A stretch of 64,000 nt of DNA from Climacteris rufus (GCA_013398175.1 VZRZ01001237.1:1-64000); one strand, 5' to 3'. Positions 12,085 through 25,500 are shown, counted from the first letter of the stretch. Translations and numbers: made by a program. The notes: generated by a model from the letters alone, not told the origin.

Positions 12085-12410
12085 TTGTCATGTGAAAAGG
12101 GAAGATTTCCTCAACCCTTAGTGTTTGATTTGTCTGTCAGTGCCCCAGGAAAGCTGAGACCTCACTGCCCAACCAGTCTGTCAGTGTCCTGTTATGGGGA
12201 CCCTTCACTGAACAGTCCTGCTGGATCAGAGGGTGGCTTGATTCACATACTCAGGGACACACCAACAGCACTTCCCACTTTATGACCCCTCAGCGGGTCT
12301 TCCACTTTATTCGAGTATGTTACCCACTGCCAGTGGCTTCCAGCACCTGGGAAAGACTCATGCCAACAGTTTGTGAAATAAAACTATTGTTATAAAATTG
12401 TGATACATAA
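12085..12410 (+). other. GC-richer segment ending in AATAAA, possible retroelement relic
   Basis: This segment stands out from AT-rich surroundings by composition and ends with GTGAAATAAAACTATTG around 12375, which resembles an LTR R-region or the 3' end of an inserted transcript. I could not find target-site duplications or a TATA box at the right spacing, and no family was recognised. Confidence 0.25.
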
Positions 12411-14201
12411 TTTAGGATGTCTTTTTGTTCAGACATTCATTTAGCCATTGCAGAGCAGACTTGTTTCTTTCATGAACCTAATTAGATTTTTTAACAGGCA
12501 AACAAAATCTCTGACATAATAATGTTGTCTTCTTGAGCAACTTGCTGTAACTCCCTCAACAGAGTGCCTGGTGGCACCATAGAATGCCAGAAGCTCATTA
12601 CATTCCTACAGTCATTGCAGTGGGAAGCACAGAGTTTGTTAACAGCAAGTGCTGAAAGCACTTCTAGTAGGAAGGAGTGATTCTGCTTGAGAGGCATGAA
12701 AAGCAGTCTTGTGCAAGGAAAGAACAGAAGTTGTACTGGAATCCCTATCAGATCCATAGGAATGCGGTGCTCTCAATGCAATAGAATGCTTCCTACCAAA
12801 TTGCTCAGAACTATTTGGTGGGGTCAATTCATGAAATCCAGCATCAGTGTGACATATTGAGAGGTTGTGCCCTCTAGAGAGTGCATATGAAAAGTATGTA
12901 GAGAAAACACACTTCAGAATGAAAACAGAGTCTGAGAAGAGTGTTTCAATGGACTATTTGTATTCTTTAATGCATGGTTAAGACTGTTGCTGTATAATGA
13001 TCTTTATAAATGTATCCATAAAGAGGAGCAGAATACAGTTCAGTGTATGAATAGGAAAAAAACCTTGGCACTACTGTAATATGGGTGGTCTGCTCAGAAG
13101 AAGGAAGACAATTATTAATATTCATATCACTTTCAAAAAAGCAAAATCAATTCTCTCACATATTCATATATTTAGACTAATATAATACTTTTTCAGTGGA
13201 TACTTTATGTTAATTTAGCACCTTGAGATATTACTGTTATGTTAGAAAATTGAGTACAGTGAAGTTTGGACCTTCATTTTACTGAACAATCTTTCTTATA
13301 TGGAGCACAGAACTCAGACAAAGGAAAAGGATTTTCATTATATTATCAGACTTTGTGGCATGCTGAACATTTTTACAAAGTCCTAATATTTTTATACTCT
13401 CTTTACAAAGTAACTTAATTCACTCCTGGATATTTCTGTTTTCTCACCATTCTAAAAGCTTTTCCAGTGTTGCTTAACATGAATTAATAGCTCAGGACAG
13501 AGCAATAAAAATAAGGGAGAGCACAGTCCAGATTGTGTAAGGTTAAATGCAGTCTACACATGAAAAAATAATTTATTATCTCCTCTAAGAAGCTTTGAAT
13601 ATCTCATACAATGAATTCTAAGAGATATACAAATTCTTGACATGCAATACACCAAACTGAAATCTGAACACTTGGCTAACATTTTATCTGTTCTTATGAC
13701 CTTAAAACATAAGCGATAGACAAGTTTACCCCCTTTGGAATGGGCTAATTATCTGTTTGGCCTTTTTTTATTTTCCTCCAAGGGATGGACAAAAGAAAAT
13801 AATATAATTTTTTTTCACTGTAGGAAGTTTATTTTTATTCATAGAACCAGTTAAGAAGACAAATTTATATTAAGCCTTTAAATTCGGGCTAATATGAGAC
13901 ATCAACAGGGGACAGTACTTACATTGGCTTTCAATATTAGTAGGAATTCCTCTACTCTTAAATTGAATTGGAGACCGACCCAAGACTAAATCCTAACATG
14001 GAGAGCCACAGTATTTGTTTTAGATAAGCTTGGGATTTATATGTCTTTTGTTGATGACCTATATAATATAGCTTATGCTGTCTCTTTAAAAGATACTCAG
14101 TGACTCATAAATTTCCTTCAGGGAATCTTTGCCCTCATCTTCTTCAAAGACATATCTATCTGTACAGAACAGTAAATCCCCTTGGTGGAATAAATTGTTG
14201 A

Positions 14202-14223
14202 ATTTTATGCTTTAGCATAAAAT
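14202..14223. repeat. 22-bp near-perfect palindrome
   Basis: ATTTTATGCT at 14202-14211 and AGCATAAAAT at 14214-14223 are perfect 10-bp arms with a 2-base centre. Confidence 0.85.
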
Positions 14224-15790
14224 GATAAAAGTTACCATTTCTAATTACCCACTCACCTTCTAAAAATATGACATCCTTTATTGGAAGGTTATATTGATTC
14301 ATTTCACATAAAACATTTACAAAATCTGGTTCTTCCTAGATCATTTAAAAAGTACAACAAAGGCAACAAGACAACAATTCAGAGCAGGTTTTTCTAGGAT
14401 GTAATCTGAATAACATAGTTGTAATTTCAGTCAGATTTCAACTAGAGATACATTCACATTGACCATTCACATTGGTCTAATTTTTTTTTTGTTTCTCCCC
14501 ACATTCTACAAAAGAGCTTCTTTTTAATTTCTTGCTACAGCCAGTGAATTAATTAGTCATTTTCTGTAAAAATATTTGCATTCAAGGAATAATTAAAGAT
14601 GTATTCATGCTGGTAATCACAGTCTAGAGCTGTTTTCATGAAGAGTTTTCTCTTGACAGGATGGGTTTAGTTAGCTCAATATATATAACAGTAGTTTATG
14701 AAGATGCTTAAGGAAAACAGATATTTATGTTTCCTTTGTGAACGGGTAGTCTACAGAGTCTTATTTTAGTTTATTTAAAAAAAAAAAAAAGAAATTTGTG
14801 GTGAATTCACAGTTTCTAAGATGTTTAGAACAAAATAATTTTTAAAAAGGAATAGTGATTGGAAAATGACATTAACTGGATGGTCAAGTAATATTTACTG
14901 ATTTCTATGCTTCTTCTACTCTTTCATGAGAAAGCTCTGAGTGTAAGAGCCAGAAGAACATCACTCCATAGCTTTGTGGTCCTGTGCATCTCCTGTTTTT
15001 TTGGAGCAGAACAGTTTGGCAAACAACATGCAATATGATTCCAATAGGATAAATGTTACTACAAAGCAAAGCTAAGAGATCAATGAAAATCCCATTTCTT
15101 TTAAAACGAAAGGATGTGACTTTAGAATAAATTTGGTTAGTGATTATTTTGTGCATGGTTGATCCTCCACAAAGATGATCCAGGCTGGTGATCCAGGCAT
15201 TAAGAACTTATATTCCAGTTAGAAAAATGCCTCCCAAAATGCTTCTAAAAGCAGTCCTACAGCAAAGGGATGAACCATAGCACATTGCTTTCACTTGTTT
15301 ACTGTCATGTCTAGATGCCCAGTCTGATCAGAAAAAAACAGAAAAAGTGTTCTTGCCACGCAGTCTGTGACAAAACTTCTAAGCAACTGTAGCCTTTTTC
15401 CTTCACAGAAAACTCACAGTTCACTTTTTCTTTTTTTTAATGTCCTCTAGAAAGAACTTATTGTCCTCAATAGGACACAATCAGGTGAGCTTTGCTGGAG
15501 CAGTTTCAGAAATAAATTTGGTCCTCAAAATGTCATAATGAGATGTTCTTGACACAGAAATAGAAATAAGACCAGAGGGGAAAAAATTACATATCCCCTC
15601 TGAAATAAAGATAGGTAGTTATTTGATGCATTATCATGCATGTATCTTTACTACTCACAAAGAAAAAAAACTCCTTGGAATTAAATCTTCGTAGATGAGC
15701 AATGGAATAACTAAATAACTAAATAAACAAATAAAAGTATATGGATTTGGTAACCTTCTATTCAGTGGAGAGAAAACCATGCTCTTTTTA

Positions 15791-15840
15791 AATTGTAATC
15801 TACTAAAAAATCTAAATTCAATTGCAATCTACTAAAAAAT
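15791..15840 (+). repeat. 21-bp direct repeat, one mismatch
   Basis: AATTG[T/C]AATCTACTAAAAAAT occurs at 15791-15811 and 15820-15840, i.e. a 29-bp tandem duplication with slight divergence. Confidence 0.9.
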
Positions 15841-18183
15841 GTTGTAAACTGAGATGCAGCATTTCTATTGATACCTACAATGTTCTTTAGAGGGCATCCT
15901 GCAAACGCGAAGCACACTTAATGGTCACTCCCAATGCATTATTGTATTTCTTGCCATACAACAATTTTAAGTGCTCTTATTGTTATGGAAAAGGTTTCAC
16001 AAATACAAAAGGCAAGAACCAAGGTCAGCTAGCAGTTTGGTAGATCTTTAATTTAAGAGGGAGGGGATTTTATCAAGTCTTTACCTGATTTTACATTACA
16101 TGACATGAGAAGAGGAATTTGTCATGAGGCTTCCTGGTTGGATCAATTTACCAGCATGCATTTCTTTAAAAATAACATAAATAGAAATTATGTCAATTAT
16201 CACTTCTTTCTGTGTAATTATCTATGCTGACAAGAACCCTATCAAGATATATGTTATTTCTCATTCCTTCTCATATACATTCATACATTCCTCTTTTTTT
16301 CTTACAGAATGTTAAACGTGGATATTATTTTTAAGCATTCAGTGCTATAAACATTCTATGAACTACTATTGAAAACAAAATATTAAGTTAGCATCAGATA
16401 AAGAGATTTGACACAATTGATCCTGTAATTGAACTAGCCTTCCTTTTATGTTGTACTATCATATTTAATCTCTATCCTTCCTTCTCCAAATCAAATAATC
16501 TAAATCCTTCCATCATTTCACTGAATAAAATCCTTTACTCTATCCTTTACTCGTCCTCACCAATGAAAATTTGATTTATTATATAAATTTTGCCTAGTTC
16601 TGAAATACCACTTTAAAATGTTACATGCAGTGTTTAATGTATGAATGAATTACTGAAATAATAATGACACTGTAACATTTTCTATATTACAGCATGGCAT
16701 TTGTCCTTATTTTAACAGTGTCAACATCCTGTTCATGCTTTCAATCAATCTTGTTTGCTCAATAGGGTTTTTCAATGGCCTATTGTGGTGCCTCCATTTT
16801 CTCTATGAAGGACGCAATCCCATCATTATGTCTGAATGATTTAACTTGTTAGTGCCAATGTGCGAAGACTGCTGGCTCATGTTATTGTAAGTGACCCCTT
16901 CCAGTGTGGGGCAATTAATTTATTTGTAAAGCATATTTCATTCAATCTTACTGTTTTTTTCAATGGTGGCTCTATGCACAAAAAATAAATTACAACATTT
17001 ATGCTTAGGTGTTCTAATACCTCAATATAGAATTTTAAAAAAATTAAATATTCATATTAGTTGATATCCAAATTCTCTTTAAGGTAGAATTATAATCTAG
17101 AGATGCAATTGCAATTCTGTTCTACACAATTTTCTCATGAGGCCAAAGAACAAAACTGAGCCAAACAACTGCTGAGCAAATAAAAATACATATAAGAACC
17201 CACATTTTTTAATATTGTTGTGAATATTTATGCATAATAGATATGCATAATTCTTCTTGATATTTGGTAACCAATTAATTTCCATATACACAAATGAAAG
17301 TGAGACAGTCAATTGATTCAGGCAGTAAAAGGAAATAGGTGCATCTCTTTTGAATGTCCTCCTTTACCATTGATGAAATGATTTATGATCTCCCTAGATT
17401 ACAAAAATCTCATCTATATTTAAAAATATAAACCTTAAAGAATCATTTAAAACCTTTCTGGTTTTAAGCCAGGGCATTAAAATTGATATTTGTCTGATGT
17501 ATTAACTTGAGAAAACAAGTGACTAAAATTGTATGAATTTTAAGATTGTCCAAATACTTTCTGTTTTTTCTTGCAAGTCCTACTTAAATGCATTAAGGCG
17601 TGTTCAATTCAGCTACAATCAAGAATGAGAGTAAAGTAACAGTTTTTAAAGAATGTTTTTAAAAGTGGGTCATAAATAACATTTTTTTCAAATTTAAAAC
17701 AAGTAGAGAAAATAAGACCTTATGATATCACAATAACCCACATCTAAGGCTGTTCTTTACTAGGTGTCATGAATCTATTCAGTTATGTCTGCAATATTTT
17801 AAAAAAAGTTAAAATTATAACGTATTCATTGATGTTAAAAAAGGTAATTAAGAGTAGATTTTCCTTTTGTTGAAATAACAGCATGATTGTTTTGATTAAA
17901 TTAGTAAATCACACCTCAGTTGAGCTGTATTTGAATCATAAAGCTAGCCTTAATCTTTTTTAAATAGCTGCAGGAATAGGGAACCACATTTGGACAAAGA
18001 TCCTGCTATAACCTGAACAAAGAATTTAAAGGATTAGTGCTTCATGCTTTGGGTTTATGTCAGAGAAAAAAATCCAGTTTAAATATATAAATACTGATTT
18101 AAGAATTTATTGTATACTGTTAGAGTAAGTTTGTGTCTTTAAAAGACCCTTGATTGAAATTATGATTGATGAAATATTCTGAC

Positions 18184-19937
18184 ACAGAAGCATAGAATCA
18201 TCATGACTTCAAGGCTGTCTAGTCCAACCATCAACTCACCACAATAATAATCACCCCTAAACCATATCCCCAAGTGCTACGACCAGACGCCTCTTCAGCG
18301 CTTCCAGGGACGGTGACTTCACCACCTCACCAGGCAACTTCTTGCAATGCCTGACCATTTTTTCACTGTTTTCCATGCGCCCCCTCCCCAATATGTGATC
18401 TGAACATCCCCTGGTGTAACTTAAGGTCATTTCCTCTCATTCTTTCACTTAAGACATGGCAGAAGAGACCAACCCCCAACCCACCACAACCTCCTTTCAG
18501 GTAGGTGTAGAGAGTAACCTGAGCCTCTTTTTCTCCAGACTAGCCAACCCCAGCTCCCTCAACCCGTCCTCATAAGACATACTTTCTAGACCCTTCAGCA
18601 GCTATGTTGCCCTTCTCTGGACCTGTTCCAGCACCTCAATATCCCAGTACATAGGGGCCCAAAACAGAACACAGGTTTCAAGGTAGCTGCCTCACTGGTG
18701 CTAAGTCCATCAGGACAGTCACTTCCTTACTCCTGATGACCACATTATTCTTGATACAGTCCAAGAAGCCATTGGCCTTCTTGGCCCCCTGGGAGCACTG
18801 CTGGCTCTTGTTCAGTCGGCTGTCAATAAGCACACCCAAGTCCCTCTCAGCCGAGCATCTCTTAAGCCACTGTTCCCAAAGCCTGTAGCGCTGCCTGTGG
18901 TTGCCACAACCTATGCGCAGGACCAGGCACTTCACCTTGAACCTCATATAGTTGATTTCAACCCATTGATCCAGCCTGTCCAGAACCCTCTGAAGGCCTC
19001 CCTACCACCCATCAGATCAACACTCTCACCAGAGTTGGTGTCATCTGCAAACTTACTGGGAACTTGCTGCTTGACATTTTTTTTCAATTATTTGAACTTT
19101 CTCCTTTAAATCATCAGTAAACGAGTTAAACAGGACCAGCCCCAATACTGAGCCCTGTGGAACACCATTAATGACTGGCTGCTGATTGGATTCAGTTCCG
19201 TTCACCATCACTGTGTGGGCTTGGCCAGCCAGCCAGTTTTTCATGCAGCAAAGGGTGAACCCATCTAAGCTATGAACAGCCACTTACTCCATAGGAATAC
19301 TATGGGAGACTGCAGTGGGTAGAAAGCGTGAGTAACTCGGAGCCTTTTGTGTCGGTCTCGTTTCCTGAAAGAAGTAACTTTGGCTTCATCCGGTCTCTGA
19401 TCAGAGGCGAGCCGGGCATCAGAACTCACGCAGAATCTAGGCTTAGTTCACACACAGCGGTTTAATTTATGCAGGGAAGTAAAGAGACGAGAAAGGGTTC
19501 TTTTCCACTTATTGCCAGCAGGATTTTATTACTGGAGCCATGCAGTGCAGTAAAGACAAGTCAAAATGGAGGTCAGGGCATGTTATAGGACGGAGGCGAG
19601 GGAAGGGCAGTTGGGAGAGCCAATCACTGCGGAGGATTACAATGATTGACAGGGGTGCCAGGCTGTGAGCCGACTGTCCGTATCTGGCGCAGGAACCAAT
19701 GAGCTGTTCTCCTGAGCAGGGACAGCCCCCGCCGCTGCAGCCGGGGAGCTCCCCTGCCGACCCGGGGCTGCGCCATCCCAGCTGCACCGCGCGGCGGGGG
19801 AAAGGATTGGCCCCCATGGCCCCGGCCCAGCAGGGCTGGGCCAGGTCGTAAGCCACGCCCAGAGGAACCGCAACAGGAGACAGTGTCAGATTCTTTACTG
19901 AAGTCTGGACAGACACTATCCACAGCCTTTCCCTCAT
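18184..19937 (-). mobile_element. CR1 LINE, 5'-truncated, split by an LTR
   Basis: This is a decayed copy of the avian non-LTR retrotransposon CR1, read on the minus strand. Sequence blocks are about 19937-19876 and 19310-18184. They encode remnants of the C-terminal half of the reverse transcriptase: an NGVPQGSVLG motif near 19140-19170, an FADDT catalytic-type motif near 19040-19065, and then AERDLGVLIDSRL and QQCSQGAKKAN further along. The 3' end near 18190 carries the CR1 octamer-type tail (ATTCTATG). Reading frames are broken by stops and frameshifts, and the 5' part of the element is missing, as usual for CR1. The copy is interrupted at 19311-19875 by a solo LTR; joining the flanks restores continuous CR1 homology across the duplicated GGAGAC. 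Not capable of transposition. Confidence 0.92.
19311..19875 (-). mobile_element. Solo LTR inserted into the CR1 element
   Basis: A 565-bp LTR bounded by a perfect 6-bp target-site duplication GGAGAC (19305-19310 and 19876-19881), with intact TG...CA ends. On the minus strand it starts TGTTGCGGTTCC at 19875 and ends CCCACTGCA at 19311. U3 is GC-rich; a TATA-like element lies at about 19582-19589 and the polyadenylation signal is the complement of TTTATT at 19525-19530. It is the same family as 9800-10374, inverted relative to it. The CR1 homology resumes directly on both sides, so the insertion is younger than the CR1. No retroviral genes remain. Confidence 0.85.
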
Positions 19938-21776
19938 GTCATACACTCTATCTAACAGTAGAAAGTTATCATACCTAGCAGCCTTAACCTCTAGCTGTTC
20001 CTAACTACATAAGCATTTGGAATGCAGAAAAAAATTGCCTTACAATGCCTCCTTCCATTCTCTTGCTGGAGAAAATTGTCCTAAACCAGCCTCCAAAATT
20101 TACTTTTCTTTGAAACTCAGAAACAAAACCCTAAATGCATGTTATATTTTAATTTTTCTCTTTCTCTGAGCAAAAATGGAAGTCTAAGTTTCAAAGCAAT
20201 AATATCTTTCTCTATCCAAGCCAAGTGTCCCAGAATCCTTTTTAAATATATTTTTCTTTTTTTCTTAGTTTTATGTTAAAAAATAAAAATGAAAATATTC
20301 ATAACCTATGCTTCCTGAATATTTATCAGTATCTGGCCATTGTCTATACCTACTTAAATACCTGCAGATAAGTTCAAACTTATTCCATCTGATTAATCAT
20401 GTCTGGACAATGTGACTGTAAGATGAAAATGATACTGGCAATTCTCACCAATTAACACAAGAGAACACACCTTTTGCTGCAACTTTTAAGATAAATTGTC
20501 CCAATTTTTATATAGTCCTCAAATAATATGTAGTTTCTTATAGATCCAGCACAGTCTTCAGTCTTCAGCACCATGTGTGCTGTGAATTACAAGTCTGGTT
20601 TGTGCTTTTAGCCTGTCAGTCTAAGGAGGAGAGGAGAGGTAGTGCATATAGAACTGACTAAGGCCTTAGACAAATATAACTTGTTGAGTACCAAAGCCTA
20701 AACAATGGTGAAGACTGTGCTTATATAGTTAAATTTCTTTCAAGATAAATGTGTTTTCCTTGGAGAAACATTGATAATTACACAGAGTTTTCATTAACAT
20801 TTGCTGTCTCTGTGAGACTCTTAGTCAGAGACGAGACAGTGGCAAAGTAGCAGAAGTATCTAGATTTCAGTGCTGTGTTGTCAATCCATATTATCAGACT
20901 CAATGTATTTACCACTATGGCAAGTCTGGAACAGGACTGCTATTTCTTTTATGCAGCTAGGAATGACATTGTCATACATATTAAAGTAAGTTATTTTCCC
21001 TCAAAATGACCTTGTGTGAATATGATATTGGAAAATGTCCATATTTAATAGCAATAATGTTTAATGGAACTATGGGTGAGCAAAAGACCATATGGAAGAT
21101 GGCAAAATGGAGCAAATATGCCAGGCACTGAACTTGTCTCTGAAGGTAGCAATAAGATAACTAATTATTTGAGATATTTAAAAGTACACAGGCTGAAGAT
21201 AGTCTCATGTCAGGTAGGAAACAATTTGGCATTTGGCAGAGAGACAAGACAGAAGTGCTAAAAGATCAATTTTATTTTTCAGCTTTAAGATTGTATATAA
21301 GTGTTCTCCAAGACACTGGCAAATATATAACATTCAAAAATACATTCAAAACAAAACAAAATGAAACAAAACCCTGAGGACAATGAAGCACTAACTTCAG
21401 CAGTGCTGTGTTAAGTGTATAGGAATTCAGCTGAAAATAATCCCCTCCAGATTCCATCTGATCCTCAGAGATCAGAGAAGCTGGTTTACGCTGAGCTTAA
21501 TTTTCGGTTATAGCCAAAATAGCACTACAAGTTTACAAGGTTGAGTTCAAAAGAAGAACTTGCTCATGCAGAAATGCACAAATAGTGAAATTTACCAACC
21601 CAGTACTATGGGCCTGATCACATTCAACAAGGACTTACATGATTTAGTTTTACAAATAGTACCATTCGTTGAAGCAACAGGAAAGCAGGTTCAGGATTGC
21701 TCATGATAAATGCACTACCTGCAGAATATTAGTGTGTGTCATGACAGAAAGTATAATAAGAACAACGTAGTAGCAA
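19938..21776. other. Intergenic DNA, no gene recognised
   Basis: AT-rich, no gene or identifiable element beyond short homopolymer runs. Confidence 0.55.
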
Positions 21777-21914
21777 GATAGATAGATAGATAGATAGATG
21801 ATAGATAGATAAACGTGTGTGTGTGTATATATGTGTATGTATATATATATATGTGTGTGTATATATATATATACTTGGGATATATATATTTATAAATTAA
21901 TATATCCCAAGTAT
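21777..21914. repeat. GATA/TG/TA microsatellite with a terminal hairpin
   Basis: A (GATA)n array (about 21777-21811), alternating GT/TA runs (about 21815-21870), and then a perfect 15-bp inverted repeat: ATACTTGGGATATAT at 21871-21885 and its reverse complement at 21900-21914, with a 14-base AT loop. Confidence 0.9.
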
Positions 21915-21933
21915 GTTTCAACACAGTTGGAGG

Positions 21934-22560
21934 TGTAAAGCTCACCTAAAGGTAACCCTTTCGGTAAGGAGGAGAGACACAGTCCGTTGACTGTTCCTGT
22001 GCGGGCTGTTCTTCTCCAGACCTTTGTGAAAGTCCTCTTTTATTTTATAGATATTGGCCAGCTGCAAGGAGAGGGAACAATCACGTTAGTGCAGCTTGGT
22101 GACTTTGGTTATACATGCATTACATGTCCCGTGTTCTCCTTCATTTGTATCCCAAGGGGTGTGTAATTTAATATGTTAATAGGGCTTAATGAGAGTCTCA
22201 GTCAGAATTCACAGTTCACAAAAGAGGTAGAATATGCTTTGGTCTTCCTCCAAGTACTGAGAAGGCAGTAAAAGCTCTCTGACCTTCATGAGAGGGTCTT
22301 TGCATGTGTCCTTATCTCCTTAATGATGCAGATTTATAAGAAAACTTGGTTTTCACAGTGAAAGGAATGTGGTTGTTGGCTGGTACAGAGGCTGTGTTCT
22401 TCTGGGCCTCACTGAAACAACATCAGGCTGTGAGACCTCTGCTTCTCTCCAGACATTATTCAGTTATTAGGCCTTGCTTGAGCCAAGTGCAAGATAAGCA
22501 AGGGGCCCAGTTCATGTTTTTCTCAATTGGCCTCATCAATGCTTCACTGTCTTAAAGCAA
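21934..22560 (-). mobile_element. Possible LTR-like segment, minus orientation
   Basis: Read on the minus strand it has CTATAAAATAAAAGAGG at about 22030-22046, followed by a GC-richer U5-like stretch that ends GGTGAGCTTTACA at 21934. Composition and the order of signals resemble an LTR. No target-site duplication and no opposite terminus could be defined, and it does not align well with the other LTRs in the window. Treat as a guess. Confidence 0.3.
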
Positions 22561-25500
22561 CACTGTACAATTCTGACCATTTGCCAGAGCGGGTAATACT
22601 TTGAAATGATAGAACCAAACATAACCACATCTGGTGTTACTGTTTTGCTTGAGATGGGGTTTTAAACATAGTAAAGTCACTTTTGGAGAAGAACCCAAAG
22701 ATTCATCTACTGTAATGTGAACATCTAAGATAAGAGAAACTGTTTTTAAAAAGTCTTTCTTCAGAGAGTCTAAAAACACTGATGCAATTTCACTGTATGA
22801 CTCTGAATTTAAATGTGAGATGAAAACTTCCAAAATGAATAGAAAAGACTTTTGAGACATTTATATGTGAAGATAGGTACAAGCCAGTTTGTAGGAATTG
22901 ATAAATGCTGTGTCTTCCATTACTTTTTCTACAAGTACGACTCTTGTGTTTTTGATTAAAGGATCATTGAATTTAGTCGAGTTCACACAAGGGTGAGAGA
23001 ACAGATTGGACTGGATTTGTCCTTGCCATCATAAGGCTGAAACCTACCAAGTCAGGTACCCAGTTGTTTCAGTTTCCAAAAGTACAACTGGAGAAGAGTC
23101 CTATCTTGCATCCTGTCTAGTGGTTAGAGGCTGAGGAGTAGAAATATTTTTTGCTGAAATTCTGACTTACTGAGAATTATGGGCAATGCAGATATTGCTT
23201 CCTCGAGTTCTGCAGTCAATAGATTTTTATCCCAAAATGTGCTTTTCCTACTCTGCTAGGCATGAAGCTTCAGAAGCAAACTTCACAAGAAAGGCATTTC
23301 TTCAGACATACTTCTGTGACTGCTCTCCTATAAAGTTATCTTTGTTAATTATTGTCGTGGTTTTATTCAATGTGTAAAAGTTGGTGCAAGCCTCACAAAA
23401 CTCAAAAACAATCCCATAAAATAGAGGCTTTCTCTACACAAAACAGAGGTTCCTTGTTTGAGCTATCTAGATCTCTTTCCAGAAGAATTGATCTGTTAGT
23501 TAGGAAGCCTCTATTTAAGATTGCTGACTTGCTAGAATCAGGTGTTTAGAACTCAATAATGTAATATCAAAATACAGTGGGGTAAACGTGGCCACACATT
23601 TTCGTTACTCACAAGCCCCTTTACATTAAATAACTAAACAGTAAAATGAAAATATTTTAGCTTTCTTCACTAAGTTTCTGTGAAATTAATCTTTGTTTTA
23701 GATAATACAGATGTGCAAGTACTCATCCTATTTTTGCACAGCTGATCTCCAAAATCCTCAACATAATAAAAACTTGATTATCAGCCTCTGGATCTGGAAC
23801 AAGAGAGGAAAAAGTTGGTTTTTTTTCAGTATTTTTCAACATTTCCATTCTTGACACATTTTACCATGCAATGGAAATTCAAGAATTCCTTGATCCCCAC
23901 GCTTTTGGAATAGAATGTACTTCTTACTGAAGATTTGATCCTGCACTTTTGGAGAGCATTTATCTTATCTAAATCTGAAGAGGTTTGCTGTGAATTCTTT
24001 CCTGTGAAGATTGAATAATTCCTCTATCTCATGGATCATTGAAAACTGTTTAAGTTGATTATTAAGATTATTTTAGAATACTTTATACTTTTTTTTTCCT
24101 AATACTTCACATGTGAAAATTTGTAAATACTTAGCTATCATCAGGAAATGGGCCTGTGGCACTATTTAATAATTTGAAGAGAAAAACTCAAAAAGGTTCC
24201 TACAAAGATTACTTTTTTTTTTTAACCAAATGAGATTCTATATAAATTTTAAATTGCAAAAATATGAAGGATTAGGGATGAAAGAGTTGTTTGGTGAGTA
24301 CGAACAGATAGAAGAAAATAATTTTGGAGAACATGCAAAAAAAACCAATGTTATTAACAGATGATTTTTTCCCCCTGAATATCAACATCAAAGCAATCTG
24401 TTATTTTTTTTATAAAAAACATGTACAGATGGAAGAAGTCACATTGAACATCTATATTCTAAGTGCCCACTCAAAAAATAACAAGGCTGTACCATGAAAA
24501 TAAGTCACTAAAATTCCAAAATAGTCGTGAGAGCATAAAAGGGCTAATGAGGAATAGACAACTACATGAAAATTCAAGGATACAAATCTATTCCCAAGAA
24601 AATATCATACCATCTTTGTGTGTTTCATTGGATATGAAAGCACTACTATCTAGTACCACCTAATTGCAATACAGCAGAAAAAATGAATTAAATCAAGGGC
24701 AAGGGAGATACCATGCCTTGACACTACTCCCACCACATTGCAGGGCATGGTGAGGGGCTTTGGGGTCTAAATGGTTCTCATGTGGGTCTAAAATCAACTC
24801 TTCTTCTTTATCTGTGCTTGATCCCCAAGTATCTCCATCTGTTATTTCCAGATTCCAGTCCTCACTCAGGATTGCCATTAATGCTATTTCCCTTTGTGCT
24901 TTCACCTCTCGTTGTGGTGAGTCATTTATGGAACCATCATCACTGCCAGCTCCATGAAGCCTGTTGATCAACCCTCGTGACAGATTCTCAGCAGCAGTAG
25001 GTTTTCTTCTGTTGGTAAGCGTCTAAGCAATTTCTAAAGATCAACCTTCTGCCCTCCTTGATGTGCAGTCATTAATAGCCAACAAAAATAGGTACAATAA
25101 TCACCTGCTTTTCTCATACTATTCCTCTATTATTTTAGAAGAAATCTTCCACACTGATACCATATTGGACCTATCTGATTTTCATCCCAAGGAAGAGGAC
25201 TGTGGATCTTTTAAAGCCAATTCTTTTCAAGGTTTATATGTCTATTTATAAGCTCTTGAGCACAGCTCTCAAGCATGGAGCATGATGTACTAAAAAGACA
25301 CACTAAAATAAATGCACATTCTGGTCGTAAAAACAAAGGAACACATCCAACGGTGAAACGGGTAGTGTTTATGTGATATGGCCCCATGTCTAAACAGTAG
25401 TGAAGAACTGGGACTAGTATCTTTGAAGTATTTCTAGGAACTGGCTTTCCTCTTCTCTTGCTTGTAGAAGACCTCAACGCCTCCTCCTTCTATTCCTTGT

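Larger units (their letters stand above)
10381..18183. other. Intergenic DNA, no gene recognised
   Basis: AT-rich desert. Small items inside are a duplicated AGGGAATTATCT (11035-11046 and 11054-11065), a moderately GC-rich stretch ending in a polyadenylation signal (12085-12410), a 22-bp palindrome (14202-14223) and a 21-bp direct repeat (15791-15840). No coding or RNA gene recognised. Confidence 0.55.

Noticed and set aside
19316..19945. Wider LTR boundaries starting TGTGGATAG or TGTATGAC on the minus strand
   Set aside because: Bases 19882-19937 are CR1 sequence (TTTACTGAAGTCTGGAC and following), so the LTR stops at 19875.
19509..19946. 145-codon minus-strand open frame
   Set aside because: Covers the LTR U3 and adjacent CR1; not a retroviral protein.
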